Shown: positions 49,497 through 61,891 of the stretch, in pieces | Layout: each line of letters opens with the position of its first letter | Numbering within the stretch: the first letter of the stretch is position 1 | Assembly (NCBI RefSeq): GCF_000003815.2 | Contig: NC_049988.1 | Span: forward strand, 7,810,698-7,874,697 | Source: Branchiostoma floridae | Taxonomy: Eukaryota > Chordata > Leptocardii > Amphioxiformes > Branchiostomatidae | Reading direction: 5' to 3' | Length of the DNA stretch: 64,000 nt | Program-made: the position numbers and the translations under genes | Notes under the pieces: generated by a model | The model's input: the letters and a program-made list of their open reading frames with translations, nothing else | The model's database searches: none | Told to the model about the DNA's origin: nothing

Positions 49497-50150
49497 GTAA
49501 GCCAGTCTATTATTATAAAGAAAAAGAAGGAAAAATGTAGAACAGGATATTGCGGATTGTGCAAAGAATTGAAGGAATGTTGCATTGTGGTGTTGACAAT
49601 ACGTACAGGTGTTCCGGTTTACCGTTACCTGAGTGGCCAAGTTCACTCTCGACAGGTGTCTTTATTCGTGTTCACTTGTCTCAACACATCCTTGAAGAAA
49701 TACACCAAGACTCAAGGTGTGAAATAAACATAAAAGTGTACCCACTTGAATGTTGCAGCTTGCAACCTTGTCAATTTCAAACACAACAACAACAGGTTTG
49801 AAATGAATTGTTGCAGGATAACGTTACTGTATTTGTGATACCTGATACTTTAGTGCTACTCTCTTCTAAAGTCTCTGGACATGTGTTACTTAGCTTCTAA
49901 TGTGGTGAAAAATACATTTCTACTAGCTTTTGTTAGATTATGCAGCCAATTAGCTTATAACTTATATAAGTTACACGGCACGAAAAACGGTATTTAAGGA
50001 TGCTGAAACCATGCGTAATGTTGACGTATTTTCCTCCTTTACGGATCTATACACCACTTATACGAGTACGTAAATATTGCCTTTAAGTGGTCTTTCTGTA
50101 GGTCCGTGTTAGTCCTTATTTTCCGGTTTTCCCGTTGTCTTTCAGCAGCT

Positions 50151-51100
50151 TAAAGATGTCGTAAATGATTTTTAAAACCCCCTTAAAACTTGTTTAAAGT
50201 TCACGTTTATTTGATCTAAAGCCTCTTTACGTCTCATATACAATTGCATTAAGTGGATTATAACGTGTGTTTTAGTGCCTTTTCAGCAGCTTAAAGTTGC
50301 CATAAATACTTATTAAAACGCCCTTAAGATATGTTTAAACTTCACGTTTATTTGATCTAAAGCCTCTTTACGTCTCATATACGTTTACATTAAGAGGATT
50401 ATAACGTGTGTTTAGGTGCCTTTTCAGCAGTTTAATGTTGCCATAAATACTTATTAAAACGCCCTTAAGATATGTTTAAACTTCACGTTTATTTGATCTA
50501 AAGCCTCTTTACGTCTCATATACGTTTACATTAAGAGGATTATAACGTGTGTTTAGGTGCCTTTTCAGCAGTTTAAAGTTGCCATAAATACTTATTAAAA
50601 CGCCCTTAAGACATGTTTAAACTTCACGTATATTTGATCTAAAGCCTATTTACGTCTCATATACGTGTGCATTAAGTGGATTGTAACGTGTGTTTAGCTG
50701 CCTTTTCAGCAGTTTAAAGTTGCCATAAATACTTATTAAAACGCCCTTAAGATATGTTTAAACTTCACGTTTATTTGATCTAAAGCCTGTTTACGTCTCA
50801 TATACGTGTTCATTAAGTGGATTATAACGTGTGTTTAGGTGCCTTTTCAGCGGCTTAAATTTGCCATAAATACTTATTAAAACGCCCCTTAATACATGTT
50901 TAAACTTCACGTTTATTTGATCTAAAGCCTATTTACGTCTCATATACGTGTGAATTAAGAGGATTTAATGTGTCTATATTTTTCTTTTTAGCAGCTTAAA
51001 GTTGTCATAAATACGTACCAAAACACCCTTAAGACATGTTTAAAGTTTCCTCTGTACGTCTCATATACGTGTGCATTAAGGTGTGGATAAGTGCCATTTT
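50151..51100. repeat. 141-bp tandem repeat array
   Basis: Seven units anchored on TTCAGCAG at 50151, 50282, 50423, 50564, 50705, 50846 and about 50987. The step is 141 bp except the first (131). The unit contains CATAAATACTTATTAAAACG, CGTTTATTTGATCTAAAGCC and ACGTCTCATATACG. The outer copies are more diverged than the inner ones. Confidence 0.95.
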
Positions 51101-51205
51101 AGGAGAATAATCATTAGCACATTTCAAAGCAAGAAAATACAATGGATGAGACTTTAAAATTTTATTGAATTACGAGAAAATATTACATGGAAAAGTAAAA
51201 AAAAC

Positions 51206-51367
51206 CTACAGCCTACTAGGTATTTGTGGCCTTTCATTCTGATGTAGTCGGCAGTTGAAACAATCACAACGGTTGCGCAATTCCGTGCAGCAGTCCACAG
51301 TCCCATTTCCAGTGTCGGGTGAAGCGTCTCGGCGTAAGTTAAAAAGAGCACACATGTACAGTTCCAT
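51206..51367 (-). CDS. candidate small Cys-rich protein terminal exon
   Basis: A 53-codon frame from an ATG at 51367 (MELYMCALFNL...) to TAG at 51206, holding CC, CDCFNC and an isolated Cys in a compact pattern, in all six cysteines. AATAAA follows 40 bp beyond the stop (51166-51161), a very good spacing for a real 3' end. The frame stays open upstream to about 51393, where CTCTAG could be an acceptor (adding LPDSYSCGGQ). No family is recognised. It overlaps a 74-codon frame in another register, and only one can be genuine. Confidence 0.3.
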   Translation of the reverse strand: MELYMCALFNLRRDASPDTGNGTVDCCTELRNRCDCFNCRLHQNERPQIPSRL

Positions 51368-51685
51368 CTGGCCACCACAGGAATAAGAATCCGGTAAGAT
51401 CTAGAGGATCCTAGAGTAGTCGCCGATATGACTCGTGTTGTTGGATGGTCTTGGACTCTTGGAATATTTGGACGCGAAACATGTTCAGCTTGCAGTGTCG
51501 GCTTCTATTAATCCGGATGGTGCAAGGGCCGTGATTTCCATTCTGTGTCGATTTCCAACAACAACAGCTTGTACAGAATGATAGCCACCTCGTATCTTTG
51601 AGTCAAATTCCGTCACCGGGGGTCCTAGGCGGTAAAAGAGGTGTCGCGGCCACAACTTGCGGGCTAGAGCAGGCCCAAACTTTCT

Positions 51686-52102
51686 TCAATACTTCTCTTC
51701 AAAAATGAACGCCTGGAAAATGACCGCTCCTTGTCGTACGTATGGCCCGTAGATTTGAACCCCCCCACTCTTTTCTGCCATTGGATACATCCTATCACAT
51801 GACACAGCTGTGCCACAGACGGACCAAGGAAGTTCAACCTCCTTGGACGGACGGAGGCGTGCGCCCCATTGCGAGTACGAAATAACGCTGAATAAATTTA
51901 CATCTTGCCTGCCCAAACAAACACGAGCAACACGAGAAGACACCGCCTGTGTGCACAAACTGTTCTTTCTCGACGCTTGCTTGTAGATAAAGAAATAAAC
52001 ATATTTCGTACATTTACCTGTAGTAAGAACTGCTTGCCGTTTTATAGAGAAAACACAACTCACTGCACAAAACGGTATACCTACTACATCCTTATTCTTC
52101 AA
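51686..52102 (-). CDS. hypothetical 138-codon frame between satellite arrays
   Basis: An uninterrupted minus-strand frame starting MKNKDVVG and ending FIFEEKY. It has ten cysteines and a basic first half. It lies in the relatively GC-rich spacer between the two arrays and 0.3 kb upstream, in transcription direction, of the Cys-rich frame at 51206-51367. No domain is recognised and it may be only a long chance frame. Confidence 0.2.
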   Translation of the reverse strand: MKNKDVVGIPFCAVSCVFSIKRQAVLTTGKCTKYVYFFIYKQASRKNSLCTQAVSSRVARVCLGRQDVNLFSVISYSQWGARLRPSKEVELPWSVCGTAVSCDRMYPMAEKSGGVQIYGPYVRQGAVIFQAFIFEEKY

Positions 52103-52289
52103 GCAGAGGTTGAGTCTCGGAGATATTCATAGCAGTAGTCGGGATTTCTATCGTCTCTTAGCTCGAGTGTCAACATACCACAAAGAAAACCTCACCCTGA
52201 TTTAGACCATGGAATTTCAGAACATATATGCGGTATAAAATAAAAAGGAAAGGGTCTCCTCCTGTTCGCATAAACTGCGCTTCAAACAT

Positions 52290-53920
52290 GCCGTATGTTC
52301 AGCAGAAAAAGTCACCGTTTCATAAAACCTTTGAGACGGCATTAGCTAATAGATAAAACGGGGGTAGTACCCCCAAGTTTGTTTAAGCTACGCGGATTCA
52401 AAGATTAAACATGTCGTATATATATATATGTTCAACAGAAATACGCAACATTTCATATACGTCTTGGCAACATATAAGCTAAACGGGGGAGGTCTTCCCT
52501 AGTTCACTTAAACTGCGCGGATTCAAATATTAAATATGTCGTATGTTTTACAGAAATACGCAACATTTCATATACGTTTTGGCAGCATATAAGCTAAACG
52601 GGGGAGGTCTCCCCTAGTTCGCTTAAACTGCGCGGATTCAAAGATTAAACTTGTCGAATGTTTTACAGAAATACGCAACATTTCATATACGTCTTGACAA
52701 CATAAAAGCTAAACGGGGGAGGTCTCCCCTAGTTCGCTTAAACTGCGCGGATTCAAAGATTAAACTTGTCGAATGTTTTACAGAAATACGCAACATTTCA
52801 TATACGTCTTGGCAACATATAAGCTAAACGGGGGAGGTCTCCCCTAGTTCGCTTAAACTGCGCGGATTCAAAGATTAAATATTTCGTATGTTTTACAGAA
52901 ATACGCAACATTTCATATACGTTTTGGCAGCATATAAGCTAAACGGGGGAGGTCTCCCCTAGTTCGCTTAAACTGCGCGGATTCAAAGATTAAACATGTC
53001 GTATGTTCAACAGAAATACGTAACATTTCATATACGTCTTGGCAACATATAAGCTAAACAAGGTAGGTCTCCCCTAGTTCGCTTAAACTGCGCAGATTCA
53101 AAGATTAAACATGTCGTATGTTCAACAGAAATACGCAACATTTCATATACGTTTTGGCAGCATATAAGCTAAACGGGGGAGGTCTCCCCTAGTTCGCTTA
53201 AACTGCGCGGATTCAAACATTTAACTTGTTGTATGTTTTACAGAAATACGCAACATTTCATATACGTCTTGACAACATATAAGCTAAACGGGGGAGGTCT
53301 CCCCTAGTTCGCTTAAACTGCGCGGATTCAAAGATTAAACTTGTTGTATGTTTTACAGAAATACGCAACATTTCATATACGTTTTGGCAGCATATAAGCT
53401 AAACGGGGGAGGTGTCCCCTAGTTCGCTTAAACTGCGCGGATTCAAAGATTAAACTTGTTGTATGTTTTACAGAAATACGCAACATTTCATATACGTTTT
53501 GGCAGCATATAAGCTAAACGGGGGAGGTCTCCCCTAGTTCGCTTAAACTGTGCGAATTCAAATATTAAACATGTCGTATGTTCAAAAGAAATACGCAACA
53601 TTTCATATACGTTTTGGCAACATATAAGCTAAACGGGGGAGGTCTCCCCTAGTTCGCTTAAACTGCGCGGATTCAAAAATTATACAAGTCGTATGTTCAA
53701 ATGAAATACGCAACATTTCATATACGGCTTACCAAATATATTAACGGGGGAGGTCTTCCCTTCTTTGCGTAAATGACTGTTCGAAATAAATTATATATAT
53801 GGCATGCATTCTTCGGTCAATATTGACCATGGTATACGCAACATCTCATATAATGTAAAATAGCGCATATAAGCTAACCGTGAGAGGTTCTCCCCTGTTC
53901 GAATTAAACCTTGCGCACAG
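52290..53920. repeat. 115-bp tandem repeat array, strictly periodic
   Basis: AAATACGCAACATTTCATAT-type anchors fall at 52439, 52554, 52669, 52784, 52899, 53014, 53129, 53244, 53359, 53474, 53589 and 53704. That is twelve units at exactly 115 bp with no net indels. Degenerate edge units lie at about 52295 and 53830. Each unit has an inverted repeat AACGGGGGAGGTCTCCCC followed by TAGTT. Confidence 0.97.
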
Positions 53921-54924
53921 AAAGTTTGAATACGTCAAATGCTTTCGGAATAGCTAAAAAACACAGAAGATTATTGTATTTGACTTTGTATTGTATTGTA
54001 TTTGTATTTGCTGAGGTATAAACATAACATTTTGTACCAGAAAGCGCAATGATTTTCAGTTTTGACTGTTATAAAACAGATGACGCAATGTTTTATCTAA
54101 CACCAGACAAAGGCTTATTACATTTGACTTAGCCGGTTAACATGTATTTTGTAACAGATCTAGAAAAACGGTATTTGTCCGTTTTGACAGAAAATATTTT
54201 TGAGACATTTAAGTTGTCTCTTCGGCATACTAAAATACATGTAAAATTCACGTAAAGAAACACAACAGATTAAGTTAGATTTACAAACGCTGAAATCTTC
54301 CGTAAATGCCAAATGTATGTTTCCGATGCCTTTAATATATCTTAAAATCTGCTGAAATATTTCTCCGCCTTTAAGGGCTTTATACGTATCTCTGAAACTT
54401 TGCTTAAAAAGTTGTTTTCGTGCTGTGTTAGATATTCAGGTATTCAGATGTAACATTTATGTCCGTGGTTTCTTTGACTTACATACAGGGCTGCATGTAC
54501 ATTGTAGATGATGGACATAAATGGGTAACGTTAATGCAATATCTACGTGAACATTTGTACCTCACAAGAACATAAGAATCGATGCAGACTTGAGTGGGGA
54601 GTCCCCGTGTCAAGTACAGGAAGTCAACACCCTACACGTCATAAATACAGGATGTGTATTTACTGTATCTATTAGGGGTTAACCATTACCATTTATGTAT
54701 GTACGGCGGAGGCTAATGTTGTATATGTAATTGTTTTAACATTATACCTGCTAGTCTGATACAGGGAGGCGGTAGTGAGGTAATAAAAAGTTTGTTTAAC
54801 TTTACGTTTGCTCACGGCAAGTGTGCGGAGTGATAAAGGTGCTAAAAAAAGCACCACACCTATTGAACTTTGTTCTTCTAATGCATGAACCTTAAGTTTT
54901 AGCAGTCGAAACGTTACATTAGAG

Positions 54925-54958
54925 CAAGGAGCTTTTATCATCTGATAAAAGCTCCTTG
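54925..54958. repeat. perfect 34-bp palindrome flanked by direct repeats
   Basis: CAAGGAGCTTTTATCA, TC, TGATAAAAGCTCCTTG: two 16-bp perfect arms. ATTAGAG stands immediately on both sides, like a 7-bp target duplication. Confidence 0.9.
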
Positions 54959-54959
54959 A

Positions 54960-56577
54960 TTAGAGAAAGTGTTTTAGAATTTTTTTAGGAGTACAGCACA
55001 GTTTTTCATTACATATTTTTTTTAAAGTTTTGCATCTAACAATGCAAACATAGTTAGTCATGTAGAATGGATTTACTTTGAGTAACACATGCCAAACGGT
55101 TAACCAGTGCAAAAAAGGCAGAAACGATATAGATGCAATATTTCTTCACATGACCTCCAACCTTTTTTGTTGGCTTTGGTATATACTCCAAATACATGTA
55201 CCTGAGTTAGCATTACAGATGGTATTGTTTTTATTCATAAGTGTCCTGAGTATCAAAGAAGGAAACAAATGGATGATCCTACTGCATTAGCAGAAACCAT
55301 TTAAATTAAAATCACAAGGGCAGCTGTTAGTAGCACAATAGGCTGTTAATTGTGACCTTGTTTACACCTTAGTTACAACAATTGATTTCCTAAAATGGCG
55401 TACTGACAGTTGTTTACTTCAATTGAATGTTGTTAGCAATTGATGCTGAAGTAGGGTTTTGCTACTTTGTTGTACTGTAGTATGACAAACTTATGCTAGC
55501 TATAGTTGGGCTTTAGCATCAACAAATATATTAAAAGTCTTTATGGGCATTTCGAAAATTATGTTTCGAGCTATGATCTTGTATCTGTGGTCATAGGACA
55601 AATTGTTATCTTCATAATGAAATGATTGACAACTTCACACCATGTGCTGATAGTATGATTGACAGGAAGAGGGAGGGTGTGACAGGGACATGTGAAACAC
55701 CTCAGCTGATAAGGGATTGTGACACCAGAAGTGGGCCGGCCACCTGTTCCTGATTGGTGTAATCAGTGCTTCCTGTGCACCTGCTGGGTGATAGGGAGTA
55801 GATACAGTTTGTATACTGTTACCTTCCAGAAATGATGAACTGAAAGAAACAACAATGTGAATCTAAGGGTGACGTTTGCTGTACCTTGATATTGTGAATT
55901 GTGATAGTTTTAAAGCAGGAGAGAAAAGGAGATTTTACTGCAATATGGATGCTTAGATTAAACCCATTCTGATAGTCACTACCTCATAAGTTATATCATC
56001 AACTATTCAACATCTATTGGATCGAATGTAGGAAAAAGTGTATCAGAGCCAACAAAGCAAAATAGCCTACAGAAAGACGGATGTCTCTTGAGGGTCTCCT
56101 CGGATGTCTCTTGAGGGTCTCCTCGTCTGGATGTGGTATAGGGGTTGTTCCTACCCGGTATTACACAATGATTAAGGACAAATGCTCTCTGTCAAATCCC
56201 CTGAATTAAAAGTCAGAGATTACAAGTCATGAAATGTTACAAATCTGAAGAAAGCAATTAGGTCTAGAAAAAACAGCCACAACATCTTTCCATTCACTAC
56301 GGTCTCGAAGTTTCACTTCGCTCCGCAGAACAATCAGTTGTCATCTGAAGTGGACCATCTGTTGTGAGGGGGACAATAGGTATTGTGAGCTCCCTGGTGG
56401 GACATGACTGAATGCCCGCATGCGTCACAATAGCAGGTATTTCTTGCCTTGTAATCAGCTTTTAGCTTTATTTCCCACCGCATGCAAAGCCAATGACTTG
56501 TTACTGTTTATTCAATTATAAAGGTATATTGCAAATGGCTTGATAGTGAAAAATTTTGTTTTTTACATGATAGGGAT
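54960..56577. other. non-coding stretch, no gene seen
   Basis: AT-rich with no supported exon. A GC-richer island at about 55660-55800 has E-box motifs (CAGCTG, two CACCTG). A perfect 23-bp tandem duplication lies at 56078-56123 (CGGATGTCTCTTGAGGGTCT + CCT, twice). Confidence 0.6.
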
Positions 56578-56591
56578 ACTGCATATCAGGA

Positions 56592-56782
56592 TTGTAGCCA
56601 GCATCCGTCCTCTGTAAGCAAAATTTAACCCTCATAATGCAGGAAATAGCGTTTCAGAGGGTCTAGACTAGATTTCAAAATTTTCATTGGGAGGATGTCC
56701 CCTGATCCCCCTAGGAACGCTGCGCCAAAGCCCTTCAAAATCGAGGGGACGGAAAATGATTTCTGGCTGGCTACAACCCTAC
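56592..56782. mobile_element. MITE, GTAGCCAGC ends (copy 2)
   Basis: TTGTAGCCAGCATCCGTCC at the left and GGACGGAAAA...GGCTGGCTACAA at the right form terminal inverted repeats. The interior matches the copy at 38580-38878. Confidence 0.8.
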
Positions 56783-57071
56783 ATATATAGCAAAATTCTA
56801 TTATACTATATGTAGGTCATTCCATGTAGGAAGGGGTTGGGATTTTTCAGTTTACTGTTGGAGCAACAGAAAAACTAACATTGAAACAAGGATTGCATCT
56901 AGGCTAGAGGGAAACTCTTCAGTATTGTCCAAAGTCTAACATCTAGGGTGGGGACTAACTGTTTGTTTTTGTCGTGGGTACGGTATGTGGTCGTGTGTGA
57001 TGTTTGGGGTGGGACAACATTTTAGCACATGGATGTGAGAACTGGGTATGGCTTCAATGTTATATATTTAG

Positions 57072-57192
57072 AAAAAGCAATATTAGATATTATCAGACCG
57101 ATCTTGACATTGAAGCTTCAACATCTTTCCCTTTGCTTTCGCTGTCTGCGGTAAATCTACAAAATGTTGTTGTCACAATTGAAAATGGAAAG
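57072..57192 (+). CDS. exon-like segment, possible second exon
   Basis: An acceptor-like ATTTAG precedes 57072 and a perfect GTAAGT donor follows AAATGGAAAG. One frame is open across 121 bp (RKSNIRYYQTD... to ...VVVTIENGK). It enters in phase 2, matching the candidate exon at 49474-49496. No family recognised. Confidence 0.2.
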
Positions 57193-60100
57193 GTAAGTTT
57201 GACAAGCAAAGGTGCATTTAATTCTCGTATTGTGAATGGATAAATTATTACAGTCTTTCGCCTTTACTTAGTATTTTTATTCCATCATTTCTTTGTTCGC
57301 TGGTTGTGAAGTTGACTGATGAATGGATTTGTGCATATTTTGCCATTCTGAATACAGCTATGTGTTCAGTCAATGTCATTTTATGTTAATCCTGACATTT
57401 TGGTGAAAGGCCTACAGCTATACCACTGCTGTGAGTGGTTGTAGAAACCGCCAGGAATTGAAGCATGCTGAAATCTTACAAGTAAAGATTCAGTGTTCTA
57501 AGCATATCATTGAAATATTTAGATTTTCCATTTGGAGGGTTGTCTGCATCAGTTTTCTTGTATGTGTGGAAGTTCAAAGAAAAGTGATACTTTAAGATGG
57601 GAAAGGAGAAGTTCATGCAAAAATATATTGTAATTTCATTCTCAAGTCTTTTTTGAAGCCACTTTTATATGTAAAATTCAACAGATCTACCACAGTATAC
57701 AATATTATCAAATTTAGAAAGTAATTTACGGCTATAATTTTCCAAAATAATTGATTTGGTATGAGTGCAGATCTAGATTGAAGCCATTGTGCTATTGCTA
57801 AATTTCATCTGTGTAATATAACATTTGCCCCTAAGTCTATGGGAACTGGAAAGGAGAAAGGGTTATTGTATAAGCTTGACTGTAGAAGCTCAAAATCAGA
57901 TGTTAGTTGGCTCTATCCCTCTCACAGCAACTGATAGCTAATGGTGTGCATAGAACAAGCATTTCTGCTATAGGGTATCCATAATTTAATCAATTTGCTT
58001 CCATTAGTGATGACAAGGTCACTTTGTCTGCTGTGTGAAGGGATTTGATGGATGACTAAACCAGGGGTTTTTGCCCTCACAGTTCACTTGTTTCAATCCA
58101 GCCAGTTTAGAATTTCTCATTACTTTTGAGGCGCTCTAAAGGAAACTCTATACGTGAGAAGTTATGTTTTGAGCTTTGGCTAATCCTGTTTTCCGGATTT
58201 GGTGTTGTTAGGCTTTGTGAGATTTATGCATAAAACATTTTCTGTGGTTCGAACCATGAGTGGTGGAAGGTATGGTATACCGGTATGTTTAATTACGGCT
58301 GTACCATTTTGAATTGGGGGTAACCGATTTTTCCACATGGTTTATTGACAAGAACAAGGTGATATATGAGAATATAAAAATTGACTATTCTATCTTTTTA
58401 AAAATCTCTTTAAAGGAAGCAATGCCAGAGTTATGCTATATTTAGAACAGTTATTAGTCAAAGGGTGACTGTTGCAGAATGTGCAAAATGTCTATGTTTA
58501 TCCAAAGGATGCTGGGATACATTAGTAATGACATCATTATGGTGGATTGATATTCAAACAGATGTTAGGTGTAAAAAATGTAAAGTTTTCTGACCAGCTA
58601 TATATTGTATATATACAGCTGTCAGTGTAGAAACTCCAATCTCAGTGTAGAGATCTCAATTGGATTTTCTGTCAACAAATATTCCGATCAGGCTCTCTAG
58701 TAGAAATTCTGTCGGACCCTGTCGACAGAAACCCCGCTCAGGTTCTTCACCTGTAGAATCATTAACTCTGTTGGTACAGATCCCGATGAGAGTATTAAGC
58801 TACATGTATAAGAAAACATTACGATTTTCTACCCCAGCATCTGCTTTGAGACTTTATACTATTACCTTTCGGAAGCTCCCATTGAAGTTACATAAATGTG
58901 TTTTTGCCAAACTAACCACTTAGCCAGACGGACCCTGTACTCAAATAGAACACTCATTGCCGGAATGGGTGCCGTCTGCATTGCTGAAGTGGGCAGTTTA
59001 GTCATAAGGACAACTCATACATTTTAACAGGTTTTTAAGAGGTTGCAGCCAACTGGAAAATTATTTCATTACACACTCAACTTGACCCAACCTATATTCA
59101 AATAGTGGTGTTATGGTATGGAACATGGCTACCCACATTATGCATAATTGAAATATTTTTAGTAAAAATTCAATTCATTTTAGAAGTGCATGTGTTTCTG
59201 TTCCAAGATTCGTTTCATAATATAAGTCCCAATATTCATTTTGATGGTCAATCTTATTGACTTGATTCTTCTTAAAAATGTACATATCTTTTTTTTCTGT
59301 CAAATTTATCCTTGAACCCTTGAACACAAACAAAATCTATCTTCTTGTAACTAGGATGTTGCCCCAGTAGTTTTTGCTCAATCAAAACGAAAGAAAATTA
59401 CATGTGAAATGTTCTTTATTTTGTCAAGTTTTCCAAGTGAACTCTCAGTGACCCTGCTTTCTTGCATAATATTGCTATATCTGGGTCAAGAATACAGGGC
59501 GGTTGGTCATAAAACGTGACGGTACTTGTACCTGATGAAATGGGGTAACACCTGCTGTTTAGGCCTGTTCAAATCATTGTTCATGTGTCGTAATAAAGAT
59601 TAAATATGAAACAGACAGTACAGGAAAGCAAAACTCAAGGAAAAGTTCCTTTAAATGTATCTTTGGAAAACATCATTTTATGTTCTACAGGATTCATTCT
59701 ACATTCTTGAACATTGCACGTTGTTTTCTACTTCAGACAGAGGTCAATAGCCTGAAAAGCAAAGTGTCAATTTGTTTAACCTCAATCCGTTAAAGGATTC
59801 CCTGAATTGGCACGTAATACGCCATGACGCAACAAATATTGTTTGGCTAATATTTGACTCGGTGACATCAAACAGTGTTGTAATCTAAGAGGAGTAAACT
59901 GTTTGTAATCTTTTTTATGACACTGTCAGCAACATTCCAAACAGGTATTTATGTGTCTCCCTGTTACAATCTTAAATCCCTAATTGTTTTATCATTCTTA
60001 GGCCATAAGGATTTATTTGCTTGCTTCTCAGACGTTTCCAAGTGAAAATATGGCAATTGGCAAATGGACATTATAAAATGCAGGGAGGAAAACTGCACAT

Positions 60101-61201
60101 GACAGTATTTACTCTATGAAACTGAGCATACATGGACCAAGGAATAAACTTTGTCTTCAGACTTTCTTTTCATTATGTTTTTTGATATAAGCATATTCTT
60201 TTGAAATCTGAGAACCAACACATTGTATTGGTTATTCCTTGATAAGAAGAAAATTGATCCTTTTGCTTGCTTTTAGATTCCGTAGTGGAAAAGGTTATCT
60301 TTGGTATAGCGCTAATCAGAACAGAGTGGTGACAGGTCAATAAAGGTCTTTGACCCTCATGTTCCACTAAAATGGAAAAGCCTTTTAAATTAGTATTTTA
60401 TATCTGTGTATACTAAAAGTCTTCTGTTGTATTGTTTGATATTGACAAAAGAGAACAACAGGAACTACTGACTCTTTTTTGGAGGTCACTTTTCTTCTGT
60501 CTATCTACTTGTTTCTTTTAATAGTAAACTCTTGAATATCATTATAAAGTTATAATTGTAGTATCATAGACACCATCTGATGTAACTGTTGAAATCAATA
60601 GGTGTTTATTACAATTTCTGCAATGCAAATTTCAAATACTTTTTTTAAAGACATTATGTACTTGGCTTTATTTGAAGACTTATCCAGTGTTTTTCTAAGA
60701 ATCAGTGTTAAGATAAACCAGATAAGCAGCTTTTTGTTCAGGATCATTAGCTAAGTAGAAACAGCCCAGTTGTTGGACCTCTTGGAGAAGGCACAGTGTT
60801 GCCTAAAAGGCAGCTGTACCAAGTAGTGAATGGCATAAGAAACACTGTTATCTAGACAGTACATATAAGGTATCTGTAGTGTGGTGCACTAGAGATCTCC
60901 CAGTTATACGCAGTTTTTTGAAGTAGCAGAATATGTAACCTGTCGGATAGATATTAATGGAGGTTACAATGAAATATCTGCAACATATCTATCTATATAT
61001 TCAATGCAGAATTTTCGTACCTCCATCAGTCAGATTTTCCACCTCACCCCTCCACCTTGGGAAAGCCACTGATTATCCCATTTCTGCCCATTACTTGTGA
61101 TGGTGCACCAGGTACTTAGGCTAATGTGGCTCATAATGACACTATTCATGTACTAGTACATTACTGGTTCTGGGAAGAAGCCTGGGTGAGGATACCCATC
61201 A
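57193..61201. other. non-coding stretch, no gene seen
   Basis: AT-rich sequence without exon-like segments that I can support. Short open frames (58660-58923, 60173-60367) lack splice context and recognisable motifs. Confidence 0.6.
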
Positions 61202-61480
61202 TTTAGGGGAATCGTCTACTGTGTTGTGTTGGCTGAAGTTTTACAAAAATCAGATCTATTAAAATCTGCTTTAAATGTGTCTTCCCATTTTTTAGCTAAA
61301 AGTGCTTGTAGTTGTAAACTTAAGGATGATTTTTGCCTCGTTTAGGAGAATTGTCTACTGTGTTGTGTTGGCTGAAATTTTTAAAAATGTGTCTCAAGTC
61401 TAAATCTGCTTTAAATTTGTCTTCCCTTTATTTCTAGCTAAAAGTGCATGAAATGGTTGCAGTAATATCATTTTTGCCTG
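61202..61480. repeat. tandem duplication, 139-bp unit
   Basis: GTCTACTGTGTTGTGTTGGC occurs at 61214 and 61353. The following TTAAATCTGCTTTAAAT... and ...TAGCTAAAAGTGC parts also align in both copies. Confidence 0.85.
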
Positions 61481-61891
61481 ATTTGAAATGATCCCACCTG
61501 TTATATGAGATGCCAGGAGTTCAAACAAAACCTGCCCTTGTCAAATGCACAATTGTTACATGATGGCCCAGACATGGGCAATGTTTGACCAAATTGTTGA
61601 ATGTTTGCGGTAGATAAGTGTTCCACATCTATGTCCGGACCTCACCCATAGTAATCTACAGGAATGTTGGAAACCATCCAGTTAGTGGAGTATTGTGTAA
61701 CACATGGTTTATCTTTGTTTCATTGCAATGATACATTTTGAAAATTCAAACATTACAAACTTAAGAAATCTATTATTTGGACATATCATTATCTATTAAT
61801 TGTATGTAGGGACTTTGCCATAAGCACCGTAAATTAATTAGATTTCGTAGGCACGTAATGTTTAAGTTTTAATTTAAAAAAATACTTTAAC

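Larger units (their letters stand above)
49971..54430. mobile_element. possible 4.5-kb satellite-carrying TIR element
   Basis: The left end TTACACGGCACGAAAA and the inverted right end (TAACACAGCACGAAAA on the minus strand) match and are followed by weaker similarity (TTTAAGGATGCTGAAAC against TTTAAGCAAAGTTTCAG). Everything between is unusual: a 141-bp array, a 1-kb spacer and a 115-bp array. The right end on the minus strand also has TTTCAGCAG, the motif of the 141-bp unit. No target duplication is visible and no transposase is seen. Confidence 0.4.

Noticed and set aside
58660-58923. 87-codon plus frame near 58.7 kb
   Set aside because: No splice signals, no family resemblance, and length within chance expectation.
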